39,822 bases of DNA from Lysobacterales bacterium RIFOXYA1_FULL_69_10 (GCA_001830245.1 MIDV01000028.1:73275-113096), one strand, 5' to 3'. Counted from the stretch's first letter, positions 1 through 9,437 are shown. Numbers and translations are program-made. The notes: generated by a model from the letters alone, not told the origin.

Positions 1-7
1 GCGCAGC

Positions 8-1054
8 GTGTTCGGCGCGCGCTTCCGGCCGCGCGACCTCGCATTGTTCACCCGGCAGCTGTCGACGCTGGTAGCGGCCGCGCCGCTGGAAGAGGCATTG
101 CGCACCATCGGCGCGCAGTCCGACCGGCCCGCCGTGCGCCGCGTGGTCGGCGCCACGCACGCGCAGGTGCTGGAGGGCCTGCGCCTGTCGGACGCGATGG
201 CGCGCCAAGGCAAGGCGTTCCCGCCGCTGTACCGCGCGATGGTCGCCGCCGGCGAAGGCACCGGCGCGCTGCCCGACATCCTCGAACGGCTCGCCGACCT
301 GCTCGAACGCGAGCAGCAGGTGCGCGGAAAACTCATCACCGCGCTGGTCTATCCCGCGTCGCTGGCGGTGGTGGCCGTCGCCGTGGTCATTGCGCTGATG
401 GCGTTCGTCGTGCCCAAGGTCGTCGAACAATTCGACTCGATGGGCCGCACGCTGCCGCTGCTGACGCGCGTGGTGATCGCGGTGTCCGACGCGATGGCGA
501 CCTGGGGCCTGCCACTGCTGGTCGTGCTGGCGCTGGCGGCGGCCGGCTTCGTACGGGCGTTGCGCCACCCCGGGTTCCGGCTCCGGTTCGATGGCCTGCT
601 GCTGCGGCTGCCGGTGATCGGACGCCTGACGCGCGACCTGCATGCCGCGCAGCTGGCACGCACGCTGTCGATCATGGTCAACAGCGGCCTGCCGCTGATG
701 GAAGGCCTGGCGATCACCGCACGCACCGTGCACAACCGCGTGCTGCGATCGGCCACCGACACCATGGTGGCGTCCATCCGCGAGGGCGGCAGCCTTTCGG
801 CGGCAATGCGCCGCGCCGGCGTGTTCCCGCCGACGCTGCTGTACATGGCCTCCAGCGGCGAGAACAGCGGCCGCCTGGCGCCAATGCTCGAGCGCGCCGC
901 CGACTACCTGGAGCGCGAGTTCAACACCTTCACCTCGGTGGCGATGAGCCTGCTCGAGCCGCTGATCATCGTCGTGCTCGGCGGCGTGGTCGCGGTGATC
1001 GTGCTCGCCATCCTGCTGCCGATCCTCCAGTTCAACTCACTCGCCATCGGCTGA
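8..1054 (+). CDS. gspF: Type II secretion system inner membrane protein GspF (5' end may extend upstream of the window)
   Basis: Duplicated GspF-type membrane domains (LTRQLSTLVAAAPLEEALRTI; LARTLSIMVNSGLPLMEGL), first gene of a gspF-N run; the listed start is a GTG at the window edge. Confidence 0.93.
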   Translation: MFGARFRPRDLALFTRQLSTLVAAAPLEEALRTIGAQSDRPAVRRVVGATHAQVLEGLRLSDAMARQGKAFPPLYRAMVAAGEGTGALPDILERLADLLEREQQVRGKLITALVYPASLAVVAVAVVIALMAFVVPKVVEQFDSMGRTLPLLTRVVIAVSDAMATWGLPLLVVLALAAAGFVRALRHPGFRLRFDGLLLRLPVIGRLTRDLHAAQLARTLSIMVNSGLPLMEGLAITARTVHNRVLRSATDTMVASIREGGSLSAAMRRAGVFPPTLLYMASSGENSGRLAPMLERAADYLEREFNTFTSVAMSLLEPLIIVVLGGVVAVIVLAILLPILQFNSLAIG

Positions 1055-1788
1055 TGGAGCTTGCGATGCCCCGTTCCGAATCACTGCGTGAATCGTTTCC
1101 CCAAGCCGGCTGCACCCCGCATGCGGCGGTGCTCCTGGACGCCGGCGCTACTCCCACCCCGTCATCCCGGCGTACGCCAGGATCCATCTTGACGTTGGCG
1201 GCGTCCTTGCCTGCCCCGGATGGGGATGGCGTCGACGTCGACAACAACGGCGACGTCAACGGCAACGGCAACGGCAAGTTCAACAGCAAGATCAAGATGG
1301 ATCCCGGCGTACGCCGGGATGACGGTGGTGAGGGGACGAAGCGAGCTGCGAGCGCGCGAGTCGGCATACAGTCCCACGCCGCCGGCTTCACCCTGGTCGA
1401 ACTCATGGTCGTGATCGTCATCATCGGCCTGCTGGCGACGATGGTGATGATCAACGTCATGCCCAGCCAGGACCGCGCGATGGTCGAGAAGGCGCGCGCG
1501 GACGTGTCGGTTCTGGAGCAGGCGATGGAGACGTACCGCCTCGACAACCTGGTGTATCCCACGACCGAGCAGGGACTGGCGGCGCTGGTGCAGGCGCCGG
1601 CCGGCCTGTCGCGCCCGGAGCGCTACCGCCAGGGCGGCTACGTACGCCGCCTGCCCGACGACCCGTGGGGCAACGCCTACCAGTACCACCGCCCCGGCCG
1701 CCAGGCCGCCTTCGATGTGTACTCGTTCGGTGCCGACGGGGCCGAGGGCGGCGAAGGCGAGAACGCGGACATCGGCAATTGGCAGTGA
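1054..1788 (+). CDS. gspG: Type II secretion major pseudopilin GspG, with unusually long leader containing a palindromic repeat
   Basis: Prepilin motif GFTLVELMVVIVIIG and PTTEQGL...DPWGNAYQY hallmarks of GspG; overlaps gspF stop (ATGA); ATG at 1297 is an alternative in-frame start. Confidence 0.9.
   Translation: MELAMPRSESLRESFPQAGCTPHAAVLLDAGATPTPSSRRTPGSILTLAASLPAPDGDGVDVDNNGDVNGNGNGKFNSKIKMDPGVRRDDGGEGTKRAASARVGIQSHAAGFTLVELMVVIVIIGLLATMVMINVMPSQDRAMVEKARADVSVLEQAMETYRLDNLVYPTTEQGLAALVQAPAGLSRPERYRQGGYVRRLPDDPWGNAYQYHRPGRQAAFDVYSFGADGAEGGEGENADIGNWQ
1161..1323. repeat. Palindromic 'VIPAYAGI/MDPGVRRDDG' type interspersed repeat inside the gspG leader region
   Basis: Left arm GTCATCCCGGCGTACGCCAGGATCCATCTTGA (1161-1192) is a near-perfect inverted copy of the right arm TCAAGATGGATCCCGGCGTACGCCGGGATGAC (1292-1323); low-complexity GGCAACGGCAACGGCAA between them. 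Confidence 0.85.
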
Positions 1789-1791
1789 TCC

Positions 1792-2283
1792 ATGCACGGC
1801 GTCGACCGAACCGCCACCGTTGTACATCCGCGCATGTGCGGCTTCACGCTGGTGGAGCTGATGGTGGTGCTGTTCATCGTCGGCCTGATGGGCGCTGCGG
1901 TGATGCTGACCGCGCCGGGCGAAGGCGACGTGCTCGCGCGTGACGCCGATACCCTGGCCACGCAGCTGGTGCGCGCGCAGGAAGAGGCGATCCTCGGCAC
2001 ACGCGCCATCCAGGTGGTGGTCGATGCCGCGGGGCACCGCGTGGAGCGTCAGGATTTCGACCGGTGGGATGCACTGGACGACGCGCCGTTCCGTTCGGTC
2101 GAGTGGACACCGGGCACGACCCCGGCGTTCGAAGGCGCGGCCGATCGGGTGACGTTCCGCTTCGATGAATCCGGTGGCGCGCGCGTGGCCTCGGTGGCGC
2201 TGCAACGGGACGGCCGCCGCGTCCGCATCGGCGTCGGCGACGACGCCCGCATCCACGTCGGGGGCGAGGCCGGTGCGCACTGA
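1792..2283 (+). CDS. gspH: Type II secretion minor pseudopilin GspH
   Basis: GFTLVELMVVLFIVGLMGAAVML prepilin motif; position in operon. Confidence 0.85.
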   Translation: MHGVDRTATVVHPRMCGFTLVELMVVLFIVGLMGAAVMLTAPGEGDVLARDADTLATQLVRAQEEAILGTRAIQVVVDAAGHRVERQDFDRWDALDDAPFRSVEWTPGTTPAFEGAADRVTFRFDESGGARVASVALQRDGRRVRIGVGDDARIHVGGEAGAH

Positions 2284-2650
2284 ACCGCGCATCCACCAGG
2301 CGGGCTTCTCGCTGATCGAGATGCTGGTCGCGCTCGCGGTGTTCAGCCTGGCCGTGATCGCCCTGCTCCACCTGGCCGGCCAGAACACGCGTGCTGCATC
2401 GGTGATCGAAGAGCGCGTGCTCGCCGGCGTGGTGGCCGACAACCGTGCCGTCGAAGCCGTGCTGGCGGGGCCGGGCGAACTGGCCACCGAAGAGACCGGC
2501 GCGGAGACGTGCGGCGATCGCGCGTGGCAGTGGACCCGCAGCGTGCAGGCCACCGACGACAGCGGCATCGTGCGCGTGCTGATCGCGGTCTCGCCTGCCG
2601 GCACCGGCGGCGTGTCGGCCGAGGCCAGCGTGTTCCGGGGCATGCCATGA
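2273..2650 (+). CDS. gspI: Type II secretion minor pseudopilin GspI (GTG start)
   Basis: GFSLIEMLVALAVFSLAVIALL prepilin motif; GTG at 2273 in frame and overlapping gspH. Confidence 0.82.
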   Translation: MRTEPRIHQAGFSLIEMLVALAVFSLAVIALLHLAGQNTRAASVIEERVLAGVVADNRAVEAVLAGPGELATEETGAETCGDRAWQWTRSVQATDDSGIVRVLIAVSPAGTGGVSAEASVFRGMP

Positions 2651-3243
2651 CGCCTCGCCCAGCCCGCGGTTTCACTCTGGTCGAAATGCTGGTCGCGCTG
2701 GTCGTTTTCGGCCTGCTGTCGGCCGCCACCGTCGGTGTGCTGGTTCATGCGGCGGACAACCGCGAGGTGGTCGGCGCACGGATGGACCGGCTGGGCGAAT
2801 TCCAGCGCGCGCGTGCCCTGATCAAGGCCGACCTCGGCCAGGCCGCACCACGCCGCGTCCGCCGCGGTGATGGCAGCGCGGCACGCACCGCCTTCATCGG
2901 CCAGCGACCTGGTGACGCGCCGCTGTGGGGGTTCGTCCGGCGCGGCTGGTCCAATCCTGACGGTGCCGCCCGGGCCTCGATGCAGTACGTCGAATACCGC
3001 ATCGCCGGCCGCCAGCTGGAACGCACCGCGCACGCCGCGCTGGACGGCGCGCGCGCGCCAACACCGCAGGTGGTGCTGACCGGCGTGGAGGCCACCGCCA
3101 TCGGCTACCGCTACCGCGGCCAGTGGAACGATGGTTGGCCCGGCGGCGCCGACGAGATTCCCGAGGCGATCCGCCTGACGCTGGAGGTTGACGGCCTGGG
3201 CACCATCGAACAGCTGTTCCTGTTGCCGGGCGGTGGCGCGTGA
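2647..3243 (+). CDS. gspJ: Type II secretion minor pseudopilin GspJ
   Basis: MTPRPARGFTLVEMLVALVVFGLL; ATGA overlap with gspI; internal start of the listed ORF. Confidence 0.87.
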   Translation: MTPRPARGFTLVEMLVALVVFGLLSAATVGVLVHAADNREVVGARMDRLGEFQRARALIKADLGQAAPRRVRRGDGSAARTAFIGQRPGDAPLWGFVRRGWSNPDGAARASMQYVEYRIAGRQLERTAHAALDGARAPTPQVVLTGVEATAIGYRYRGQWNDGWPGGADEIPEAIRLTLEVDGLGTIEQLFLLPGGGA

Positions 3244-4235
3244 AGCGGCAGCGCGGGGTGGCCCTGCTCACCGTGCTGCTGCTGGTGGCGGTGATGACCG
3301 CGCTGGTGGTCGCGATGCTCGACGACATCCGCTTCGGCCTGCGCCGCGCCGGCAACGCACAGGCGGTGGCGCAGGCGCAGTACTACGCGTTGGGCGCGGA
3401 GACGCTCGCGCGGCTGCAGATCGACCGCCTGGCCCGGCGCGACGCCACCCGCACCACGCTGGAGGGCAACTGGAACGACCGGCCGTTCGTGTTCCCGGTC
3501 GGCGGCGAGGGCACCGGCGAGCCGCCGGGCGTCATCAGCGCGCGGGTGTCGGACGCGTCCAACTGCTTCAACCTCAACAGCGTGGTCGCGGGCGTGCCGG
3601 GCCAGTGGCAGCGGCGCGAGCTTGGTGTCGCCCAGTACGTGGCGTTGCTGCGGGCACTCGAGTTCCCGCCAAGGGACGCCACGGCCCTGGCCGATGCGCT
3701 GGCCGACTGGATCGACAGCGACCAGGAGCGCGCACCGACCGGCGCGGAGGATGCGGAGTACACCCTGCGCGGCGACGGCTACCGCACCGGCGCGACCCTG
3801 CTGGCCGAAACCAGCGAGCTGCGCGCGGTGCGCGGCCACGACGCCGCGGCGTACACGCGCATCCGGCCGCATGTGTGCGCGCTGCCCGAGGCCACGCTTT
3901 CGCCCATCAACCTCAATACGCTGCAAGGCGACGATGCGGTGCTGCTGACGATGCTGACCGACGGCGCGCTGGCCCCGGCACGTGCGCGCGCGGTCATCGC
4001 CGCCCGGCCCGACGCGGGCTGGCAGGACCACGTCGCGTTCTGGGCGCAACCGGCGCTGGCCGGCATCGCCGTGCCCAACGCGGTGCTGTCGCAGGTCGCG
4101 CTGCGCACCCGCTTCTTCGACTTGCATGCCGAAGTCGAATACGACGGCGCGCAGGTCGTGCTGACCGCCCTCTTCGACCACCGCGGCCCCGGCGACACCC
4201 GCCTGGCCGCCCGCCGCTGGACGCCCGACGAATGA
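3240..4235 (+). CDS. gspK: Type II secretion minor pseudopilin GspK
   Basis: MKRQRGVALLTVLLLVAVMTALV and DASNCFNLNS motif; 4-bp overlap with gspJ. Confidence 0.9.
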   Translation: MKRQRGVALLTVLLLVAVMTALVVAMLDDIRFGLRRAGNAQAVAQAQYYALGAETLARLQIDRLARRDATRTTLEGNWNDRPFVFPVGGEGTGEPPGVISARVSDASNCFNLNSVVAGVPGQWQRRELGVAQYVALLRALEFPPRDATALADALADWIDSDQERAPTGAEDAEYTLRGDGYRTGATLLAETSELRAVRGHDAAAYTRIRPHVCALPEATLSPINLNTLQGDDAVLLTMLTDGALAPARARAVIAARPDAGWQDHVAFWAQPALAGIAVPNAVLSQVALRTRFFDLHAEVEYDGAQVVLTALFDHRGPGDTRLAARRWTPDE

Positions 4236-5347
4236 CCACGCGCCTTCTCTTGTTGCCCACCGATCCCCGGGCCGATGCGACCTGGCTGGAGATCGAGCCG
4301 CCGGGCAGCATCGCCCGCCGCGCGACGCTGCCGCCCGGCGAGCACGCACCGCCCCACCACGGCGACGGGCGCACGTGGGTCGTGGTGCCGGCATCCGGAC
4401 TCGGGCTGCTCTGGACCGCACTGCCTGCCCGCCAGCACACGCAGGCACTGGCCGCGGCGCGGCTGCTGCTGGACGACCACGCGGCGTCCCCCGTCAATGC
4501 GCTGCACGTCGCCGTTTCCCCCCACGCTGGCACCGCGCCGCGCCTGGTGGCCTGGACCGATCCGTCCTCCATGCAGGGCTGGCTGGCGCGGGCTGCCGCG
4601 CACGGCGTAGGGCCCGATGCACTGGTGCCCGACGTCCTGCTGCTGCCGCACGATGAAGGCGCGACGGATCACCTGAGGGTTGTGAAGCACGACGGGCGCT
4701 GGCTGGTGCGCGGCGGCGCTATGGCCTTCAGCGCCGAGCCCGAGCTCGCGATGCAGGTGCTGGGCGACGCAGCCGTGCATGTCGAGGCATCCGGCGCCTT
4801 CCTCGATGCCTGCGCACGCAGCGCCGGGCTGGAGGCACCGCCGCTGGACCTGCTGCAGGGCGCGTTCGCACCGCGCGTCCGGCGCGGTTCCAACGACGGG
4901 TGGCGTCGCGCCGCGGTGCTGGCCGGCGTGCTGGTGCTGTCGCCGTGGGTGTTGCTGGCCGCCGACGCGATCCGCCATGAATTGGCCTCGCGCCGGTTGC
5001 AGGCGGAGGCACATGACATGGCGGTACGCGCGGCGCCGGGTATCCAGGCGGGCAATCCGCTCGACGCGACCGCCGCGCGGCTGTCGCGGTTGCGGGCGGT
5101 CGACGCGCTGGCACGCGACGCCGGTGCGCTGTTCGGGGCACTCGAAACCGTGCCCGCCGCCCACCTGGACGGTCTGCGTTATTCGACCGCCGACGGCCTG
5201 CGCGCCCAGATCGTGCACCCGCGCGAGGCCGACCTGGACACCCTCGCCGCCGCACTGGGTGAACGCGGCCTCCCCCTGCAACGCACGGGCCGCCAGCCGG
5301 TCGGCGATGCCGTTCGGAGCGACGTGACCCTGGGGCCGGGCGCATGA
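4232..5347 (+). CDS. gspL: Type II secretion protein GspL
   Basis: MTTRLLLLPTD...; cytoplasmic domain, TM (WRRAAVLAGVLVLSPWVLLAA) and periplasmic domain; internal start of ORF 3188..5347. Confidence 0.85.
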   Translation: MTTRLLLLPTDPRADATWLEIEPPGSIARRATLPPGEHAPPHHGDGRTWVVVPASGLGLLWTALPARQHTQALAAARLLLDDHAASPVNALHVAVSPHAGTAPRLVAWTDPSSMQGWLARAAAHGVGPDALVPDVLLLPHDEGATDHLRVVKHDGRWLVRGGAMAFSAEPELAMQVLGDAAVHVEASGAFLDACARSAGLEAPPLDLLQGAFAPRVRRGSNDGWRRAAVLAGVLVLSPWVLLAADAIRHELASRRLQAEAHDMAVRAAPGIQAGNPLDATAARLSRLRAVDALARDAGALFGALETVPAAHLDGLRYSTADGLRAQIVHPREADLDTLAAALGERGLPLQRTGRQPVGDAVRSDVTLGPGA

Positions 5348-5841
5348 GCGGGCTCGTCGAACGCGGTCTGGGCTGGTGGCAGGCACGAGACCTGCGCGAG
5401 CGCCGGATGTTGGCGGCGATGTTCCTCGCACTGGGGGCGTTCATCGCGTGGTACGGCATCACCGTGCCGCTGCAGGGGTTGCGCGACGACGCCCGTGCGC
5501 GGCACGAACGGGCCGCCTCGGAACTCCTCGCCACGCAGACAGCCGCCAGCGAGATCGAGGCGCTCGGCAAAACGCGGCCGTCGCCCGGCGACGTGCAACA
5601 GCTCGAGTCGGCGGTGCTCGACGCGGCTCGCGCCGCCGGCGTCGCCATCAGCCGCCACCGCGCCGACGGGCCCGCGGCGCTGCAGGTCGACATCGAATCG
5701 GTCGCCACGCCAGCACTGCTGTCGTGGCTGGACGCGCTGCGCATCGAACACGGCATCGCGCCCGACACCCTCGACATCACCGAATCCAGCGGCGCGCTGC
5801 GGGTCGGCGCGCGCTTCGTCCTCGTGGAGGCCGGCGCGTGA
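5344..5841 (+). CDS. gspM: Type II secretion protein GspM
   Basis: GWWQARDLRERRMLAAMFLALGAFIAWYGI N-terminal TM; operon position. Confidence 0.82.
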   Translation: MSGLVERGLGWWQARDLRERRMLAAMFLALGAFIAWYGITVPLQGLRDDARARHERAASELLATQTAASEIEALGKTRPSPGDVQQLESAVLDAARAAGVAISRHRADGPAALQVDIESVATPALLSWLDALRIEHGIAPDTLDITESSGALRVGARFVLVEAGA

Positions 5842-6548
5842 GCCGCGCCCACCTGCTGCTGGCCTTCGCGTTGTCGGTTGCCGTGTCGCTGGTGGCGTTC
5901 GCCCCGCTCGGGCTGGCCGCCCGCATCGGCACGTGGCCGGACGGCCTGAGCGTTCGGCAAGTCGAGGGCCCACTGTGGGCCGGCCGGCTCACGGGCGTGC
6001 GCTGGCAGGGGCAGGCGTTCGACACCGTCGACGCGGCGCTGCATCCGCTGTCGTGGACGTGGGGCATCCCGCGACTGGCGCTGCACGCGGACGGGCTCGA
6101 CATCGCGTGGTCGGCGGGACGCGTGCAGGGCGTGCATCACGCCGATGGCGAAGTCGAACTCGCGCCGTCGTCATCGTGGAGCGGCCTGGCGCTGACAGCC
6201 CGGGCGGACGGGTTGCAGGTGCTGTTCGCCGACGGCCGCTGCCTGCGGGCGGGCGGAGCGCTGCAGGTCCAGGCCGGCGGCGGGGCGATTCCCGGCGACC
6301 CGGTGCGGCTGGCCGGCCCGGCCCGCTGCGAGGGGGAGGAGGCGCGCATCGACCTCATGCCCGTTCAGCCGGCGCCCGGCCAGCCCGATATCCGCGCCGA
6401 CCTCCGGATCGCGGCCGATGGCGGGTACCGCGCGACGGTCCGCGTCGTGTCGCAGGACCCGCAAGTCATCGCCGCGCTGGCGCTGGTGGAGTTCCAGGCG
6501 GGCCCCGGCGGCGCCAGCCGCGTGGTCGAAGGCCGGCTGGGCGACTGA
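5838..6548 (+). CDS. gspN: Type II secretion protein GspN (GTG start)
   Basis: VSRAHLLLAFALSVAVSLVAFAPLGLAAR...VEGPLWAGRLTGVRWQG typical of GspN; 4-bp overlap with gspM. Confidence 0.82.
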   Translation: MSRAHLLLAFALSVAVSLVAFAPLGLAARIGTWPDGLSVRQVEGPLWAGRLTGVRWQGQAFDTVDAALHPLSWTWGIPRLALHADGLDIAWSAGRVQGVHHADGEVELAPSSSWSGLALTARADGLQVLFADGRCLRAGGALQVQAGGGAIPGDPVRLAGPARCEGEEARIDLMPVQPAPGQPDIRADLRIAADGGYRATVRVVSQDPQVIAALALVEFQAGPGGASRVVEGRLGD

Positions 6549-6648
6549 CCGCGAGCGGGCCGGCGACAGGCGCCCGGTCACACGGGCGTCAACCGGGAGT
6601 CACGCAGGGGACAACCCACGGTCACGGTCGCGCAACAAAAGCGTAAAA

Positions 6649-6666
6649 GTGTCACATGACTGTCAT
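6649..6666 (+). promoter_or_regulatory. Candidate PHO box upstream of OprP-like porin
   Basis: GTGTCAC-atga-CTGTCAT: two 7-mers with 4-bp spacer, matching PhoB-box architecture, 54 bp before the porin ATG. Confidence 0.7.
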
Positions 6667-6719
6667 GGCGCGTGCCTAGCCTGCGCGCCAATCCCGCCCC
6701 AATGTGACCTTTCCAAGTC

Positions 6720-7847
6720 ATGAACATTGCATCTTCGCGACTCTTCATCGGCCTCGCTCTGGCCATCGCCGCGCCTCTGGCGCATGCCGAGATCAAGCTC
6801 GACGAGATCGGCGGCATGGAGATCGGCTTCGAGGGCCTGGTCCAGGCCGATGCCACCTGGTTCGACAGCGACCGCGTCGAACTGGCCGACGGCGACCGCG
6901 CCAACGACCTGCGCCGCGCCGAGCTCGTCCTGAAGGGCGGCATCGGCGAGTTCGACTGGGTGGTGGGTTATGACGCCGCCTCCGACAAGTGGCTGGACGT
7001 CAACGGCAAGTTCGGCCTGGGCGGCGGCCACTACCTGCAGGCCGGCCAGTACAAGCAGCCCCACAGCATGGAAGAGTTGTCGTCGACCAAGAACAACGAC
7101 TTCATCTCCAAGGCCGCCATCACCAACACCTTCGGCACCGCGCGCCGGCTAGGCGTGGCCTATGGCTACGGCAACGACGCGTGGAGCTTCACCGCCAGCG
7201 CCTTCGGCCGCGAGCTGACCGACGACGGCAACCGCGGCGCCGGCCACGCACTGCGCGGCACCTTCGCCCCGATCAACGAGGACGGCCGCATCCTGCACCT
7301 CGGCCTGTCCTACGTGAACCGCGACACCGAGGCCGACACCCTGCGCCTGCGTGCCAAGCCGCAGGCCGACCTGGCGGAGGTGCGCGTGGTCGACACCGGC
7401 AACTTCTTCGACGCCGACCGCCTCACCACCGTCGGCCTGGAGAGCTTCTGGGTCGCCGGCCCGCTCAAGCTGCAAGGCGAGTACATGACCGTCGAGGCCG
7501 ACCGCTACGGCGCCGGCAACGACGACTATCGCGGCGACGGTGCCTACGTCAGCGCGGTCTACAACCTGACCGGCGAGACCTGGGGCTACAAGGGCGGCGT
7601 GCCGACCACCGGCAAGCCCGCCGAGCCCGGACGCGGCATGTGGCAGGTGGGCCTGCGCTACGACACGCTAGACCTGGACGACGGCGCGGTCGGCGGCGGC
7701 GAGATGGACGCCATTACCGCCGGCGTGAACTGGTACTGGCGCAAGAACTTCAAGCTGATGCTGGACTACGTCAGCGTCGACTCCGAGCGCGCGGGCCTGG
7801 CCGACGACCCCAGCAGCGTGCAGGCGCGCGTGCAGCTGAGCTGGTAA
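6720..7847 (+). CDS. oprP: Phosphate-selective porin, OprP/OprO family
   Basis: Signal peptide then IGGMEIGFEGLVQADATWF, DLRRAELVLKGGIGEFDWVVGYD, ends ...ARVQLSW; directly upstream of pstS. Confidence 0.87.
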   Translation: MNIASSRLFIGLALAIAAPLAHAEIKLDEIGGMEIGFEGLVQADATWFDSDRVELADGDRANDLRRAELVLKGGIGEFDWVVGYDAASDKWLDVNGKFGLGGGHYLQAGQYKQPHSMEELSSTKNNDFISKAAITNTFGTARRLGVAYGYGNDAWSFTASAFGRELTDDGNRGAGHALRGTFAPINEDGRILHLGLSYVNRDTEADTLRLRAKPQADLAEVRVVDTGNFFDADRLTTVGLESFWVAGPLKLQGEYMTVEADRYGAGNDDYRGDGAYVSAVYNLTGETWGYKGGVPTTGKPAEPGRGMWQVGLRYDTLDLDDGAVGGGEMDAITAGVNWYWRKNFKLMLDYVSVDSERAGLADDPSSVQARVQLSW

Positions 7848-8010
7848 CGCGGCGCGCGGCACCCGACGCCAACACCCTGACGCCTGTCACGGGACTGACA
7901 CCGAAGCCACATCGCGGCGTCATGCCATGGGTGTCCAATACCGCCGAGCCCGCCACCGGACGGCGGGCGACCCATAGAACCACGAGCCCTCTCTCCCTCG
8001 TCGTTCCCGG

Positions 8011-8040
8011 CGCGGGCCCTTCACGGGGCCCGCGTTTTTT
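8011..8040 (+). terminator. Rho-independent terminator after the porin
   Basis: CGCGGGCCC ttcacg GGGCCCGCG TTTTTT. Confidence 0.9.
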
Positions 8041-8108
8041 GTTTTCCGGCCCCGCCAAACCACTGATCCAGCTCGGGTTTCCGGAAAAAGACACAAATGT
8101 GGCAGCCC

Positions 8109-8126
8109 ATGTCACATGCATGTAAC
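8109..8126 (+). promoter_or_regulatory. Candidate PHO box upstream of pstS
   Basis: ATGTCAC-atgc-ATGTAAC, same 7-4-7 layout as the box upstream of the porin. Confidence 0.65.
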
Positions 8127-8192
8127 AAAAACATCATTCCATTGTCGGGTCCCACCGGCAGTCCTGCCGGCCTATCACCCTGGAGCACTTCG

Positions 8193-9287
8193 ATGACCGT
8201 TTCCTCGGCCCGTACCGCCCTCCTCTCCCTGGCCATCGCCCTGGCCGTGGCCGCCTGCGGCGGCAACGACGGCGCGCCTGCCGCCGACGCCGGCGGCCCG
8301 CTGCCCGGCCAGGCCGCGTCCAACAACGACCAGGTCGCCGCGCAGATCACTGGCGCCGGCGCCACCTTCATCTACCCGCTGCTGTCGAAGTGGTCCGACG
8401 AGTACAACAAGGCCACCGGCGCGCGCATCAACTACCAGTCGATCGGCTCGGGCGGCGGCATCGCCCAGATCAAGGCGGCGACGGTGGACTTCGGCTCCTC
8501 CGACAAGCCGCTGGCGCCGGAAGAGCTGGCCGAGGCCGGCCTGGCGCAGTTCCCGTCCGCCATCGGCGGCGTGGTGCCGGTGGTCAACATCGACGGCGTC
8601 GAGCCGGGCCAGCTGCGCCTGACCGGCGAGCTGATCGCCGACATCTACCTGGGCAAGGTCACCACCTGGAACGACCCGGCGATCACCTCGCTCAACCCGG
8701 GCGTGACCCTGCCCGACGGCAAGATCAACGTCATCCACCGCTCCGACGGTTCCGGCACCACCTTCAACTGGGTGAACTACCTGTCCAAGGTCAGCCCGGA
8801 GTGGAAGGATTCGGTGGGCGAAGGCACCTCGGTGAGCTGGCCGACCGGCGTGGGCGGCAAGGGCAACGAGGGCGTGGCCGCCTACGTCAAGCAGATCAAG
8901 GGTTCGATCGGCTACGTCGAGCTGGCCTACGCCACCCAGAACGGCATGAGCTACACCTCGATGCGCAACGCCGCCGGCAACTGGATCGAGCCCAGCGCCG
9001 AGTCGTTCCAGGCCGCCGCCGCCAGCGCCGACTGGGCGGGCTCGCAGGACTTCAGCCTGGTCATCACCAACGCCCCGGGCGCGGACGCCTGGCCGGTGGC
9101 GGCGACCAACTTCATCCTGATGTACAAGCAGCCCAAGGACGTGCAGCGCTCGCAGGCCGCCATCGACTTCTTCACCTGGGCCTTCGAGAATGGCCAGGCG
9201 CAGGCCAACGAGCTGCACTTCGTGCCGCTGCCGGCCCCGCTGGTGGAGCAGGTCGAGGCCTACTGGGCCGAGCAGATCAAGCTCTGA
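8193..9287 (+). CDS. pstS: Phosphate ABC transporter substrate-binding lipoprotein PstS
   Basis: Lipobox LAVAACG; GAGATFIYPLLSKWSDEYNKATGARINYQSIGSGGG and HRSDGSGTTF. Confidence 0.96.
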   Translation: MTVSSARTALLSLAIALAVAACGGNDGAPAADAGGPLPGQAASNNDQVAAQITGAGATFIYPLLSKWSDEYNKATGARINYQSIGSGGGIAQIKAATVDFGSSDKPLAPEELAEAGLAQFPSAIGGVVPVVNIDGVEPGQLRLTGELIADIYLGKVTTWNDPAITSLNPGVTLPDGKINVIHRSDGSGTTFNWVNYLSKVSPEWKDSVGEGTSVSWPTGVGGKGNEGVAAYVKQIKGSIGYVELAYATQNGMSYTSMRNAAGNWIEPSAESFQAAAASADWAGSQDFSLVITNAPGADAWPVAATNFILMYKQPKDVQRSQAAIDFFTWAFENGQAQANELHFVPLPAPLVEQVEAYWAEQIKL

Positions 9288-9310
9288 TTAAAATGCGTTG
9301 ACCGAAGCCA

Positions 9311-9346
9311 TGCGGAAGGCCGGCACCTCGTCGCCGGCCTTCCGCA
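9311..9346 (+). other. 14-bp perfect stem-loop in pstS-pstC intergenic region
   Basis: TGCGGAAGGCCGGC acctcgtc GCCGGCCTTCCGCA without following U-tract. Confidence 0.85.
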
Positions 9347-9437
9347 CGCTTCAACCCGGGGGCGATCCGTATCGCCCCTGTCGCTTTTCCGGGGTCTTGC
9401 CTGGCCCCACCCGATCCCGACGCTCGACGGACACCCG

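Noticed and set aside
1162-3033. 623-aa minus-strand ORF
   Set aside because: Antisense to convincing gspG/H/I/J genes; low-complexity Arg/Ala/His-rich product typical of high-GC shadow ORFs
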